Source: Pseudomonadota bacterium
Lineage (GTDB): Bacteria > Pseudomonadota > Gammaproteobacteria > Steroidobacterales > Steroidobacteraceae
Assembly: GCA_003242685.1 (NCBI GenBank)
Contig: QGVD01000075.1
Location: 1-17,029 of the forward strand
DNA: 17,029 bases
Reading direction: 5' to 3'
Below the pieces are notes generated by a model. That model was not told the origin of the DNA. It searched no databases and saw only the letters and a program-made list of their open reading frames with translations. The position numbers and the translations under genes were made by a program. Shown here piece by piece: positions 1-8,706 of this stretch. The number at the start of each line of letters is the position of its first letter. Position 1 is the stretch's first letter.

Positions 1-2
1 GC

Positions 3-3000
3 GTGGATCAGGTCACACACGAAACCGGAAACACACTGCTCAGCGGAATCCAGGCGCTGGTGCATCTGCCGTTGATGCAGAGCCGCCGCGATCGTGCGGC
101 CGGCCTCAGGACGGCGGGATTCATCACCGGCTATCGCGGCTCGCCTCTGGGCGGCCTCGACCAGCAGCTCTGGAGAGCGAAGCCGCTTCTCGACGAGGCG
201 CACGTCCTCTTCTCCCCGGGAGTGAACGAGGATCTCGCTGCGACGGCCGTCTGGGGCACGCAGCAGGTGAACCTCCTCGCAGGGGCGAAGTACGACGGCG
301 TATTCGCGCTCTGGTACGGCAAGGGGCCGGGCGTCGATCGCTCGGGCGACCCGATCAAGCACGGCAACCGGATGGGCACTTCGCCGCACGGCGGAGTGCT
401 GCTCGCGTTCGGCGACGACCACGCGGCGAAGTCCTCGACCGTCGCTCACCAGAGCGAGCAGGCGCTCGCCGCGAACGGCGTGCCCGTCCTGTACCCGGCA
501 ACGGTTCAGGAAATCCTCGACCTGGGCCTCTACGGGTGGGCGCTGTCGCGCTTCGCCGGCGTGTGGGTCGGGCTGAAGTGCGTGAACGAAACGGTGGAGA
601 CGACGGCCACCGCGTGCGTCGATCACGAGCGTGTGCGCATCCGCCTCCCCGAAGGAATCGAGCTCCCGAAAGACGGCGTGCATGCGCGGCTCGCGTTCGA
701 TCCCGTCGGCGACGACATACGCCTGACGCGTTACAGGCTGCCCCTTGCGCAGGCGTTCGTGCACGCGAACGGGCTCGACCGCATCGTGATCGATCCACCG
801 GTTCGCCGTCTCGGAATCGTCAGCGCGGGCAAATCGTTCCTCGATGTCATGCATGCGCTGCGCCTTCTGGGACTGGGCGCCACGCAGGCCGCGGCGCTCG
901 GCATTGGCGTTTACAAGCCCGCGATGATCTGGCCGCTCGAGCCCTCCGGACTGCGTGCCTTCGCGCGCGGCTACGCGGAGCTGCTCTTCGTGGAAGAGAA
1001 GCTCGCCTTCATGGAGCCGCAGGCCGCGCACATCCTGTACAACCTGCCTGCGCAGGAGCGTCCGCGCCTCTCGGGCAAGACCGATCCACAGGGCAGCTTC
1101 CTGCTGCCTGCAGACGTGCTGCTCGAGCCGATCGAGATCGCGCGTGTCGTCGGACGACGGCTCGTCGCGCTCGGTGTCGCGAACGAGGCGCTGGAGCATC
1201 GCCTGCGCGCCATCGAGAACACACTGCAGGCACGGCGCGTGAGCGTGCTGCCGACGGTACGGACGCCCTATTTCTGCTCCGGCTGTCCTCACAACATCTC
1301 GACGAAGGTGCCGGACGGGAGCCTCGCGCTCTCGGGCATCGGGTGCCACACGCTCGCGATCGGCATGAACCGCAACACGCTCCCGCCCACGCACATGGGC
1401 GGGGAGGGCATGACGTGGGCGGGCATGGCGCCGTTCACGAAGCTCGAGCACGTATTCCAGAATCTCGGCGACGGCACGTACTTCCACTCCGGACTGCTCG
1501 CGATCCGCGCCGCGGTGGCCGCCGGAATCAACATCACCTACAAGATCCTCTTCAACGACGCGGTCGCGATGACGGGCGGTCAGCCCGTGGAGGGAGAGCT
1601 GACCGTTGCCGATGTCGCGCGGCAGCTCGCAGCCGAGCGTGTGCGGCGTATCGCGATCGTCACGGACGAGCCGCGCAAGTACGCCGGAAATCGCGCCATC
1701 CCGGCCGGCGTGAGCGTTCATCCGCGCGAAGACCTGGAGCTGGTGCAGCGCGAGCTGCGCGCCGTCGCAGGCGTCACCGCGATCATCTACGACCAGACCT
1801 GCGCCACGGAGAAGCGGCGCCGGCGCAAGCGCGGGCGTCTTCCCGAGGCTCCACGGCGCGTCTTCATCAACGAGCGCGTCTGCGAGGGTTGCGGCGACTG
1901 CTCGGTGCAGTCCAACTGCGTATCGATCCAGCCGCTCGAGACCGCCTTCGGCCGCAAGAGGCGCATCGATCAGGGCAGCTGCAACATGGATCTGAGCTGC
2001 GTTCGCGGCTTCTGCCCGGCCTTTGTGCTGCTCAGTGGGACGAAGCCGCGGGCGCGAGCCGCGGCGGAGATCGACGAATCGATCCTCCGCGATCTGCCTC
2101 CACCGCCGCGCGCGGCAGACGATGGGACGTACAACATCCTCATCACCGGCATCGGAGGCAGCGGCGTCGTGACGGTCGCTGCCGTGCTCGGCAGGGCCGC
2201 GCACCTGGAAGGCGCCGCGGTGAGCGTGTTCGACATGACGGGTCTCGCGCAGAAGGGCGGGGCTGTCGCGAGTCATCTGCGTATCGCACGATCCCGCACG
2301 CAGCTCGCCGCTCCCCGCATCGGATTCGCGGAGGCAGATCTGATCCTGGGTTGCGACGTGGTGGTGACGGCCGGGTACGAATCGCTCGGGACGATCGACA
2401 GAGGACGCACCCGGGTGCTTCTCAATTCGCATCTGACTCCGACCGCCCGGTTCCAGCTCGACCCGGACATCGATTTCCGGGAGCACGAGCTGATCGCCAC
2501 CATCGAGTCGGCGGCCGGAGCGGAGCATGTCGCCGAGATCGACGCAACGCGGATCGCCGAGCGGCTCCTGGGCGACAGCATCGGAACGAACATGGTCCTG
2601 GTCGGATTCGCGCTGCAGAGAGGTGCACTGCCGATCGGGCTCGAGTCCCTTGAGGAAGCCATTCGCCAGATCGGCACGGCGGTGCCGTTCAATCTTCGCG
2701 CACTTGCCCTGGGGCGCCTCGCGGCGCATGCACCCGAGAAAGTCGCCGCGCTGCTCGGAAACTCCCGTGACACTCCGCCGCCGCCACCGACGGGGCTCGA
2801 CGAACTCGTCGCCGCGCGAGCCGCGTTCCTCGAGGACTACCAGAACGCCGCGTACGCGTCGCGTTACCGCGGACTGGTCGATCGAGCACGCAACGTGGAG
2901 CGCCAGCGCACGCCAGGGCGTGATGAGCTCGCGAAAGCGGTCGCCCGCTCATACTTCAGGCTGCTGGCCCGCAAGGACGAGTACGAAGTGGCACGCCTCT

Positions 3001-3437
3001 ACTCAGACGGCGCATTCAAGCGCGCGCTTGCGGATCAGTTCGAGGGCATGCCCCGGATCAGCGTCCTTCTCTCTCCGCCTCTGCTGGCGCCAAGGGACAG
3101 GCTCGGCAGGCCTCGCAAGATCGAGTTCGGTCCGTGGATCTTCCACGTCTTCCGAATGCTCGCGCGCCTCAGGTTCCTGCGGGACACCCGTTTCGACCCC
3201 TTCGGCTACACCGAGGAGCGCCGCACCGAGCGTCGCCTGATCGAGGAGTACGAAGCTCTCATCGAGGAGCTGCTCACCGACCTGCGCGAGGACAACCACG
3301 CACTCGCCGTGGAGCTCGCGAGTCTGCCGGAGCGCATCCGCGGATTCGGTCACGTGAAGGCACGCCAGATCGCTGCCATGCGTGAACGCCAGCAGGAGCT
3401 GCTGAAACGCTGGCGGGAGAAGCGAACGGCCGCGTGA
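3..3437 (+). CDS. Indolepyruvate ferredoxin oxidoreductase, fused alpha/beta subunits (5' end possibly incomplete)
   Basis: Single-chain 2-oxoacid:ferredoxin oxidoreductase that oxidatively decarboxylates aryl pyruvates such as indolepyruvate to aryl-acetyl-CoA, using thiamine diphosphate and Fe-S clusters, in the cytoplasm. Of about 1144 residues, 1-400 are the IorA-like pyrimidine-binding and linker part (ITGYRGSPLGGLDQ at 41-54). Residues 423-530 are the ThDP-binding part (YFCSGCPHN, then NLGDGTYFHSG and FNDAVAMTGGQ). A cysteine cluster follows: C627, C630, C633, C639, then C660, C666, C671. The IorB-like gamma domain starts near 710 with GIGGSG at 716-721, and a DUF6537-type domain covers about 905-1110. 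Length and domain order are those of the long bacterial fused enzymes. The GTG at position 3 gives a plausible N-terminus, but relatives often carry several extra residues, so the true start may lie off the window. The neighbouring gene is convergent, so no operon partner is visible downstream. The family call is very secure; the exact substrate is inferred. Confidence 0.95.
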   Translation: MDQVTHETGNTLLSGIQALVHLPLMQSRRDRAAGLRTAGFITGYRGSPLGGLDQQLWRAKPLLDEAHVLFSPGVNEDLAATAVWGTQQVNLLAGAKYDGVFALWYGKGPGVDRSGDPIKHGNRMGTSPHGGVLLAFGDDHAAKSSTVAHQSEQALAANGVPVLYPATVQEILDLGLYGWALSRFAGVWVGLKCVNETVETTATACVDHERVRIRLPEGIELPKDGVHARLAFDPVGDDIRLTRYRLPLAQAFVHANGLDRIVIDPPVRRLGIVSAGKSFLDVMHALRLLGLGATQAAALGIGVYKPAMIWPLEPSGLRAFARGYAELLFVEEKLAFMEPQAAHILYNLPAQERPRLSGKTDPQGSFLLPADVLLEPIEIARVVGRRLVALGVANEALEHRLRAIENTLQARRVSVLPTVRTPYFCSGCPHNISTKVPDGSLALSGIGCHTLAIGMNRNTLPPTHMGGEGMTWAGMAPFTKLEHVFQNLGDGTYFHSGLLAIRAAVAAGINITYKILFNDAVAMTGGQPVEGELTVADVARQLAAERVRRIAIVTDEPRKYAGNRAIPAGVSVHPREDLELVQRELRAVAGVTAIIYDQTCATEKRRRRKRGRLPEAPRRVFINERVCEGCGDCSVQSNCVSIQPLETAFGRKRRIDQGSCNMDLSCVRGFCPAFVLLSGTKPRARAAAEIDESILRDLPPPPRAADDGTYNILITGIGGSGVVTVAAVLGRAAHLEGAAVSVFDMTGLAQKGGAVASHLRIARSRTQLAAPRIGFAEADLILGCDVVVTAGYESLGTIDRGRTRVLLNSHLTPTARFQLDPDIDFREHELIATIESAAGAEHVAEIDATRIAERLLGDSIGTNMVLVGFALQRGALPIGLESLEEAIRQIGTAVPFNLRALALGRLAAHAPEKVAALLGNSRDTPPPPPTGLDELVAARAAFLEDYQNAAYASRYRGLVDRARNVERQRTPGRDELAKAVARSYFRLLARKDEYEVARLYSDGAFKRALADQFEGMPRISVLLSPPLLAPRDRLGRPRKIEFGPWIFHVFRMLARLRFLRDTRFDPFGYTEERRTERRLIEEYEALIEELLTDLREDNHALAVELASLPERIRGFGHVKARQIAAMRERQQELLKRWREKRTAA

Positions 3438-3461
3438 CCGGAGCTCCGTCGACAACCCGGT

Positions 3462-3490
3462 GCGGCGGGTGCGATCGGCGACCTCGCCGC
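3462..3490. terminator. Hairpin between convergent genes, candidate bidirectional terminator
   Basis: The arms GCGGCGGGT (3462-3470) and ACCTCGCCGC (3481-3490) pair over 9 bp with one bulged T around a 10-nt loop. The hairpin lies in the 58-bp gap between the stops of the oxidoreductase and the convergent HdeD-like gene. There is no T-tract on either side, so an intrinsic terminator is only suggested by its position. Confidence 0.35.
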
Positions 3491-3495
3491 CAACC

Positions 3496-4086
3496 TCACG
3501 CAGCGGAAGGCGCGGTGGGTCCGCTCATGAGCCGGCGCCACTCGTCGCGCATCCGGCGCAGGTGAATGCCGGCGAGGACGAGCACCACGCCCCAGAAGAT
3601 CGCGAAGGCCGCGATGAGCCCCACGATCGCGAGCGCGCCTGCCGCGGGGCGGAGAAGGATGAGCGCCCCGAACAGAATCGAGACCAGCCCGCCGAGCGCG
3701 AGCACCCACTCGTAGCGCAGCACCCTGCGCAGAGCGATCGCCGTGGCGATGTCGAACACCCCACGCACCACCGCCCAGGCGCCGATCAGGAGCACGAGCG
3801 CGATGCCGGCCGTCGCCGGCCACGCGATCGTCACGACGCCCGCGGCGAGGCTGAGCAGTCCGCCCCAGAGCGGCCAGCCCCAGTCGCGTGCGCGGATCGC
3901 CGCGGCGATGGACGTCACGCCGTCGAGCAGCGCGAAGGCCGCGAACAGCGCGATCAGCACGATCATCGTGATCTGCGGCCACATGAAGGCCAGCACGCCG
4001 AACAGGATGCCGATGAGGCCGCGCACGATCAGCGCCCACCACTGATCGAGCAGCGCGCCGGGAAGGAGTCTCTCCGCCGATTCCAT
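3496..4086 (-). CDS. HdeD-like (DUF308) integral membrane protein
   Basis: 196-residue inner-membrane protein of the HdeD/DUF308 family, which in enterobacteria is associated with acid resistance; its biochemical activity is not established. About six hydrophobic segments are visible, at roughly 16-36, 39-62, 71-90, 92-112, 126-146 and 149-174. They form three repeated two-helix units, each with a G-rich first helix ending in a proline turn (MWPQIT near 36, AWPATA near 89, LRPAAG near 146), the typical internal repeat of this family. The start ATG has a good ribosome-binding site, GAGGAG, on the minus strand at 4093-4098, six bases upstream. The gene is monocistronic and convergent with the oxidoreductase. 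Length is normal for the family. The family assignment is firm; a role in acid stress in this organism is inference. Confidence 0.9.
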   Translation of the reverse strand: MESAERLLPGALLDQWWALIVRGLIGILFGVLAFMWPQITMIVLIALFAAFALLDGVTSIAAAIRARDWGWPLWGGLLSLAAGVVTIAWPATAGIALVLLIGAWAVVRGVFDIATAIALRRVLRYEWVLALGGLVSILFGALILLRPAAGALAIVGLIAAFAIFWGVVLVLAGIHLRRMRDEWRRLMSGPTAPSAA

Positions 4087-4222
4087 GGCTTTCTCCTCGT
4101 GACCTCGGCTACCCGGGCAGCCTACGCCTCGGACGGGGATGAATCACCCGCGATGCAGCCTCGCCGTAAGGGGGCGTACGGCCACGTCGGACGGAGAATC
4201 AGGGACTTAGGCTTGGGCTCGC

Positions 4223-4252
4223 TTGACGGAGCGGGAGGCAAACCGGTCTAAT
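4223..4252 (+). promoter_or_regulatory. Sigma70-type promoter of tRNA-Phe
   Basis: TTGACG (4223-4228) matches the -35 box at 5 of 6 positions and TCTAAT (4247-4252) matches the -10 box at 5 of 6, with an 18-bp spacer. The bases after the -10 box are very GC-rich (ACGCGCCCC), like the discriminator of stringently controlled stable-RNA promoters. The promoter ends about 20 bp before the mature tRNA. Confidence 0.7.
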
Positions 4253-4271
4253 ACGCGCCCCTCCCACCGGC

Positions 4272-4347
<76 letters not shown>

Positions 4348-4551
4348 GTCCTTTCTTCTTATCCTTGTCCGAACGTTGGCGCCGACAAAGCCGGTGCGTT
4401 CGGCCCAATACTGGGTGACGACGGCAGTACGCATCAGCCGCCAAGGCATGAGTGTTAAACGCATCTCAATTCTCGTGCGTTCGACAGACCACAATGACGT
4501 CAGTCGATGAGCGGAGCAACATCTGCGCCGTGACAGTAATGTGCAACTGAG

Positions 4552-4893
4552 ATGAAAATCAAAGTTGAAATCGACACCGGAGAACTTGCAAGTCGCGCGG
4601 CTGCCAGACTTCACGCGGGAGCAGCCGCACTAAAGAGCGCCGGTCGCACCGCCAGCCGTGCAATGGAGTGGGGGCTCACTGCGGCTTTCGCGCTTATTGC
4701 GATCGCGATGTTTGTAGCCTACTGGTTCGGCGCCGCGTTCATCGTGCACGAGGCGATGGAGGAGAAGGATCCGGCATCTCGGTGGGCAATGCTTCTCGGC
4801 GGTGGTGTAGCGTTCATCATGCTAACAATTGTCGGTATCGCGCTCCTACGAAGGGTGTATGTCAGTCGAAAGACGATAGTCGAACGCACGTAG
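4552..4893 (+). CDS. Small two-TM membrane protein of unknown function
   Basis: 113 residues; I do not recognise the family. The N-terminal 40 residues are alanine-rich and look amphipathic (about residues 10-38). Two hydrophobic helices follow at about 41-63 and 79-99, separated by a short acidic linker (EAMEEKDPASR). The tail is basic (RRVYVSRK). This pattern fits a small inner-membrane protein with both termini on the same side. Coding is supported by an uninterrupted frame with a sensible protein pattern. However, the ribosome-binding site before the ATG is weak and base composition is lower in GC than all neighbouring genes. It is the only candidate gene in the 4348-5438 stretch and is followed three bases after its stop by a long imperfect inverted repeat. 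Function unknown; gene reality moderately sure. Confidence 0.6.
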   Translation: MKIKVEIDTGELASRAAARLHAGAAALKSAGRTASRAMEWGLTAAFALIAIAMFVAYWFGAAFIVHEAMEEKDPASRWAMLLGGGVAFIMLTIVGIALLRRVYVSRKTIVERT

Positions 4894-4896
4894 CTC

Positions 4897-4968
4897 TTGT
4901 TGTTCTGAACTCCGTGATCGATGCTCCTTGCGTCTAGAGAGCCGTGTGACCGGTGTTGAGAGCAACAA
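4897..4968. repeat. Long imperfect inverted repeat just after a stop codon
   Basis: Bases 4897-4914 pair with 4951-4968 at 16 of 18 positions (one of them G-T) around a 36-nt centre. The repeat begins three bases after the stop of the small membrane-protein gene, so it could act as a transcript-end structure. There is no T-tract. Confidence 0.5.
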
Positions 4969-5140
4969 ACGAAACCACCGCGGTAAACGAGGCATCTTGC
5001 GCAGCGCTGGATTCATCCTCCTGCGCATCGTTACAGTATCCAGCTTCCGCTTGACCCAAGTCTCCCGTTGACTTGAAAAAAATGCGCGCAGCGGGCACTC
5101 CTTATCTGACGCACCGTGCGCTCGATCCTACGTAAACATG

Positions 5141-5165
5141 CACTCGCCTTTTGGGAAGGCGGGTG
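5141..5165. repeat. 10-bp stem hairpin
   Basis: CACTCGCCTT (5141-5150) pairs with AAGGCGGGTG (5156-5165), with one G-T pair and a 5-nt loop TTGGG. It lies in gene-free DNA with no T-run on either side, so a simple terminator role is not evident. Confidence 0.45.
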
Positions 5166-5257
5166 ATGCCAACCGTCCTGCTTCACTTAAGGATGCGGCG
5201 CGGCAAATAGCGGCGTAACGCGAAACTCTGGTCGGTACATGCATCGCCGCCGTAGCT

Positions 5258-5296
5258 CGCCTTTGCGGCTTGACGCCGGTCAACGCAAGTCCGGCG
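5258..5296. repeat. Imperfect hairpin with bulges
   Basis: Three nested stem segments, CGCC/GGCG, TTGCG/CGCAA and TTGAC/GTCAA, are separated by a one-base bulge, a two-base bulge and a four-base bulge, around loop GCCG. No T-tract follows. Its role is unknown. Confidence 0.4.
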
Positions 5297-5438
5297 CCAG
5301 TTACTAAAGAGTTCGCTGAGAAAGGTGTACCTAATTCACGAAACTGCGGCAGCTTCTGCGCGGACACATCGAATGCGCAACGAATCCCTTGCCTGTCGAG
5401 GGGTGAGTCGCAGCGTTTCCGTCAGACTGTGGGCAGCG

Positions 5439-6284
5439 TTATGTCAGTCGCGGCCCCTGCGCAGTCGCCCAGGTCGGTAGATACGCCGCCGGTGTCGTGC
5501 CGGTGAGGCGGCGACACTCGGCGATCAGGTGAGACTGGTCGTAGTAGCCGGCTTCGGCGGCGATGGCTGCCCAGTCGGGGTCGGCGCTGTGCTCGGCGAG
5601 TCGCATCGCGCGATGAAATCGCACGAGGCGCGCGAATGCCTTGGGGCTCATCCCGACCGCGGCGTCGAAGATGCGTCGGAGCTGGCGCTCGCTCGTGCCG
5701 ACTTGCTTCGCGATCGAGCTGACCGTCTGCGGCGCGGGTGAGCGGGCAAGTAGATGTGTCACGTGTGATACGAGCTGCAACTGCGCGAGGTCGACTCTGT
5801 CGGCACGTTCGAGGCGCGCGTAAAGCTTCTTCTCGAGAAGGCGCACCCGGCTGCCGATGTCGCGCTTCTCGATGAGTTGCTCGCGCAAAGTCCGGCCCTC
5901 ACGACCCCAAAGCTCTTCGAGCGGAACGACGTCGTCCATCAGCTCGCGCAGGGGTACGCCGAAGAACGGGTAGGCCGCTCCGGGGCGAAAGTGCACGCAG
6001 ATTGAGACTTCCGCCGTTCCGGCGGGTTTGTGCCACGCGGAGGTCTGTGTGCCGACGGCGTGGAGCCCGGCGCTTTCGGCTTCATCGTCTCTATCGTGCA
6101 GCGCCTGGAAGACGAGCACGGTGTGCCCGTCGGGCCGACCGTGGCACGGGGGTGCGTCGGGACCGCGCACGGCGGTGACGATCTCGGCCACGAAGCTGGC
6201 GAGCGGTCCACGCGGCGCATGTCTGACGACATGCATGCCCTGGATGGCCGATTTTTCCAATATCGCCGACATGTGTGGCGGCAT
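5439..6284 (-). CDS. AraC-family transcriptional regulator (DUF6597-type N-terminal domain)
   Basis: 281-residue DNA-binding regulator. The C-terminal AraC domain (about 165-270) has both helix-turn-helix units, with the first around SSIAKQVGTSERQLRRIF and the second around AAIAAEAGYYDQSHLIAECR, followed by GTTPAAY. The N-terminal half (about 20-140) resembles the DUF6597 sensor domain found in many AraC proteins; its HFRPGAAYPFFGVPLREL stretch is typical. ATG at 6284 is preferred because GAGG lies six bases upstream; the next in-frame ATG, four codons later, has no ribosome-binding site. It diverges from the molybdopterin-binding dehydrogenase gene across about 106 bp, so it is the obvious candidate regulator of that gene (inference). 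The inducer is unknown. Confidence 0.92.
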   Translation of the reverse strand: MPPHMSAILEKSAIQGMHVVRHAPRGPLASFVAEIVTAVRGPDAPPCHGRPDGHTVLVFQALHDRDDEAESAGLHAVGTQTSAWHKPAGTAEVSICVHFRPGAAYPFFGVPLRELMDDVVPLEELWGREGRTLREQLIEKRDIGSRVRLLEKKLYARLERADRVDLAQLQLVSHVTHLLARSPAPQTVSSIAKQVGTSERQLRRIFDAAVGMSPKAFARLVRFHRAMRLAEHSADPDWAAIAAEAGYYDQSHLIAECRRLTGTTPAAYLPTWATAQGPRLT

Positions 6285-6390
6285 CCTCTGCCTCGTCGCC
6301 GCGTTGGAAACATAGCATGCCTGCGCATCGCGTCGGCAGCGGTTGCGCGTGTTCCGGCTGCGTGGCGCTCACCATTCCACGAACGTGAAC
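6285..6390. promoter_or_regulatory. Divergent promoter region between AraC regulator and molybdopterin dehydrogenase
   Basis: 106 bp separate the two divergent starts and must hold both promoters unless transcription begins inside the genes. I see no convincing -35/-10 pair or tandem operator repeat in it. The call rests on gene arrangement only. Confidence 0.35.
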
Positions 6391-8652
6391 ATGGCAGTTA
6401 CTCCTTCGCGCAGTGAGCAGCGCGGAGCGCTCGCTATCAGTCGTCGTGCGCTGATCGCGGGCGCCGCAGTCGCAGGTACAGGCCTGGTGCTGGGCTTTCG
6501 CGTCTTCTATCCGCCGTATGAAGACCCGCCGACTGACGCGCATGAGGACAGTCAGTTGGCAAACGCCTTCCTGCGCATCACGCCGGACGGTTCCGTCACG
6601 GTGATCTCGAAGCACGTCGAATGGGGCATGGGTGTCCATACTGCTCTCGCGATGCTGATCGCCGAGGAGCTCGATGCGGACTGGAGTCAGGTGCGCGTCG
6701 AGTCGGCGCCGGCCGCGCCGGAGATCTACCGGAATCTCGCGCTCGGAACGCAGGGCACCGGCGGCAGCACGGCGGCGAGAGAGGCCTTCGTGCAGTATCG
6801 CCAGGCAGGCGCGACGGCGCGCGCGATGCTCGTCGAGGCAGCCGCCCGGCGCTGGGGCGTACCGGCGAGCGAGATCGAAGTCGAGAAGAGCGTCGTCATG
6901 CATCGCTCCTCGGGCCACTCGGCTGGCTTCGGCGAGCTCGCCACCGAAGCTGCACGCCTCCGGATACCCAGTGACGTGCCGTTGAAGCCAGCCGGGCGGT
7001 TCACGCTCATCGGCACCGGGGGCGTGCGCCGTATCGACGGCAGACCGAAGACGGACGGCTCTGCCGTATTCGCAATCGACGTGAAGCTGCCCGGCATGCT
7101 CACGGCGCTCGTCGCTCGCCCGCCGCGGTTCGGCGCGACGGTGCGGGCCTTCGACGACTCTAAGGCACGCAAGGTGCCGGGCGTACGCCACGTCGTGCGA
7201 GTGTCGACCGGCGTTGCTGTTCTTGCGGACACCTTCTGGGCAGCGCACCGCGGGCGCGAGGCGCTCGAGGTCCGCTGGGACGAGAGCAGCGCCGAGCGTC
7301 GCGGCACAGACGAGATCGCCGCCGAGTACCGCGCGCTCCTCGATCAGCCGGGCGCCGTCGCGCGTCGCGATGGAGACGTTTTCCGCGCGCTCGATCGGGC
7401 GGCGCGGATCGTGAGCGCGACGTACGAGTTTCCGTACCTCGCGAATGCGCCGATGGAGCCGGTCACGGCCGTCGTGCGGCTCGAGCCGGATCGCTGCGAG
7501 ATCTGGGTGGGCGATGGAGGGGTGGAGCGCGTGCAGGAGAGAGCTGCCGCGATGCTCGGTCTGCCGCGCGAGCGCGTCTTCATCCACTCCGTGTACGCGG
7601 GCGGTAGCTTCGGGCGGCGCACTGAATCGGCAGTGGAAGCCGTGGAGATCGCGAAGGCGATCGGCGGTGCCGCACCCGTCAGGCTCATCTGGACGCGGGA
7701 GGACGACATCCGCTGCGGTCCCTTCCGTCCGATGTTCATGCACCGGGTCACCGCCGGGCTCGACGCATCGGGACGGCTGATCGCGTGGCATCACCGGATC
7801 GTCGGTCAGTCGATCATGGCGGGCGCATCGGAATGGCTCGTCAACGGTGTCGATCTCGTGTCGGTCGCCGGGGCGATCAACATGCCCTACGACATTCCGA
7901 ACATCCTGGTCGAGCTGCACAGCCCCACCAACGGCGTTCCCGTCGGCACCTGGCGCGGCAACGGCAATAACCACACGGCGTATGCCATCGAGTGCACGCT
8001 GGACGAGGTGGCCCGGGCCGCGCGGCGCGAGCCCGTGGAGCTGCGCCGCACGCTCCTCGCGCGCGATCCCGCGAGCAAGCAGATCGACGAGTTTGCCGCA
8101 CCGGAGTGGTTCCGCCAGGCAGGTTTCGCGCGTCATCCGCGCGATCTGCGCGTCGTGGAGCTCGCCGCGCAGCGGGCCGGCTGGGGCACGCCGCTTGCGC
8201 CGGGTCGCGGGCGCGGCATCGCATTCCAGTTCTCTTTCGGCAGCTCCGTGGCTCAGGTCGCCGAGGTGACCGTCCGGAAGGACGGGAGCTTCAGCGTCGA
8301 CCGGATCGTCTGCGCCATCGACTGCGGCATCGCCATCCATCCCGACATCGTCCGCGCGCAGGTCGAGGGTGGCGTCGGCTGGGGGCTCAGCGCCGCGCTG
8401 CACGGCGAGATCACGCTGCGCGATGGCTTCGTCGCGCAGTCGAACTTCCACGACTACCCGGTGCTGCGGATGAACGAGATGCCGAAGGTCGAGGTGCACA
8501 TCGTTCCCTCCACCGATCCGCCATCGGCCGCGGGCGAAGCGACGGTTCCACCGGTGGCGCCCGCCGTTGCCAATGCCTTGTTCGCGGCGACCGGAGCTCA
8601 TCCTTACACGTTGCCGTTCGGGCGCCGACGTGCGCGTGCGGGAACGATATGA
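6391..8652 (+). CDS. Tat-exported xanthine dehydrogenase-family molybdopterin-binding subunit
   Basis: Large catalytic subunit of the aldehyde/isoquinoline 1-oxidoreductase (IorB-like) branch of molybdenum hydroxylases. Such enzymes oxidise aldehydes or N-heterocycles, often in the periplasm, and pass electrons through a [2Fe-2S] subunit to cytochromes. From ATG 6391 the protein has 753 residues, normal for the branch. SRRALIAGAAVAG at 18-30 is a twin-arginine export signal. Cofactor and dimer regions follow, including GTGGSTAAREAF near 122, GGSFGRR in the middle and WRGNGNNHTAYAIE later. The C-terminal GEATVPPVAPAVANAL carries the conserved active-site glutamate (E716). A TTG 48 bases upstream (6343) is in frame but would place extra residues before the Tat motif, and neither start has a clear ribosome-binding site. 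No iron-sulfur or cytochrome partner gene lies adjacent, which is unusual. Substrate cannot be inferred. Confidence 0.9.
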   Translation: MAVTPSRSEQRGALAISRRALIAGAAVAGTGLVLGFRVFYPPYEDPPTDAHEDSQLANAFLRITPDGSVTVISKHVEWGMGVHTALAMLIAEELDADWSQVRVESAPAAPEIYRNLALGTQGTGGSTAAREAFVQYRQAGATARAMLVEAAARRWGVPASEIEVEKSVVMHRSSGHSAGFGELATEAARLRIPSDVPLKPAGRFTLIGTGGVRRIDGRPKTDGSAVFAIDVKLPGMLTALVARPPRFGATVRAFDDSKARKVPGVRHVVRVSTGVAVLADTFWAAHRGREALEVRWDESSAERRGTDEIAAEYRALLDQPGAVARRDGDVFRALDRAARIVSATYEFPYLANAPMEPVTAVVRLEPDRCEIWVGDGGVERVQERAAAMLGLPRERVFIHSVYAGGSFGRRTESAVEAVEIAKAIGGAAPVRLIWTREDDIRCGPFRPMFMHRVTAGLDASGRLIAWHHRIVGQSIMAGASEWLVNGVDLVSVAGAINMPYDIPNILVELHSPTNGVPVGTWRGNGNNHTAYAIECTLDEVARAARREPVELRRTLLARDPASKQIDEFAAPEWFRQAGFARHPRDLRVVELAAQRAGWGTPLAPGRGRGIAFQFSFGSSVAQVAEVTVRKDGSFSVDRIVCAIDCGIAIHPDIVRAQVEGGVGWGLSAALHGEITLRDGFVAQSNFHDYPVLRMNEMPKVEVHIVPSTDPPSAAGEATVPPVAPAVANALFAATGAHPYTLPFGRRRARAGTI

Positions 8653-8706
8653 AACCCCAGCGTCACGCGATGGTCCGAAGCTGCTCGAATGTAAAGCGGG
8701 TGGGAT

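Larger units (their letters stand above)
4894..5438. other. Lower-GC intergenic stretch without a supportable gene
   Basis: About 545 bases with no ORF showing convincing protein character. It contains three imperfect hairpins (4897-4968, 5141-5165, 5258-5296) and a run of seven A at 5076-5082. I found no integrase, transposase, tRNA-end repeat or integron attC core pair. Short ORFs on both strands here, such as a minus-strand frame at 5128-5367, have no recognisable features. The stretch may be decayed accessory DNA. Confidence 0.5.

Noticed and set aside
536..2653. Plus-strand open frame of 705 codons
   Set aside because: It is an out-of-frame shadow inside the indolepyruvate oxidoreductase, with Arg/Ala/Pro-rich, low-complexity translation.
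4348..5438. Integron cassette array with attC sites
   Set aside because: The small ORF followed by an imperfect palindrome, and a short stretch near 4963-4983 that from memory resembles part of the Vibrio repeat, made this tempting. However, no RYYYAAC/GTTRRRY core pair flanks the palindromes and there is no integron integrase.
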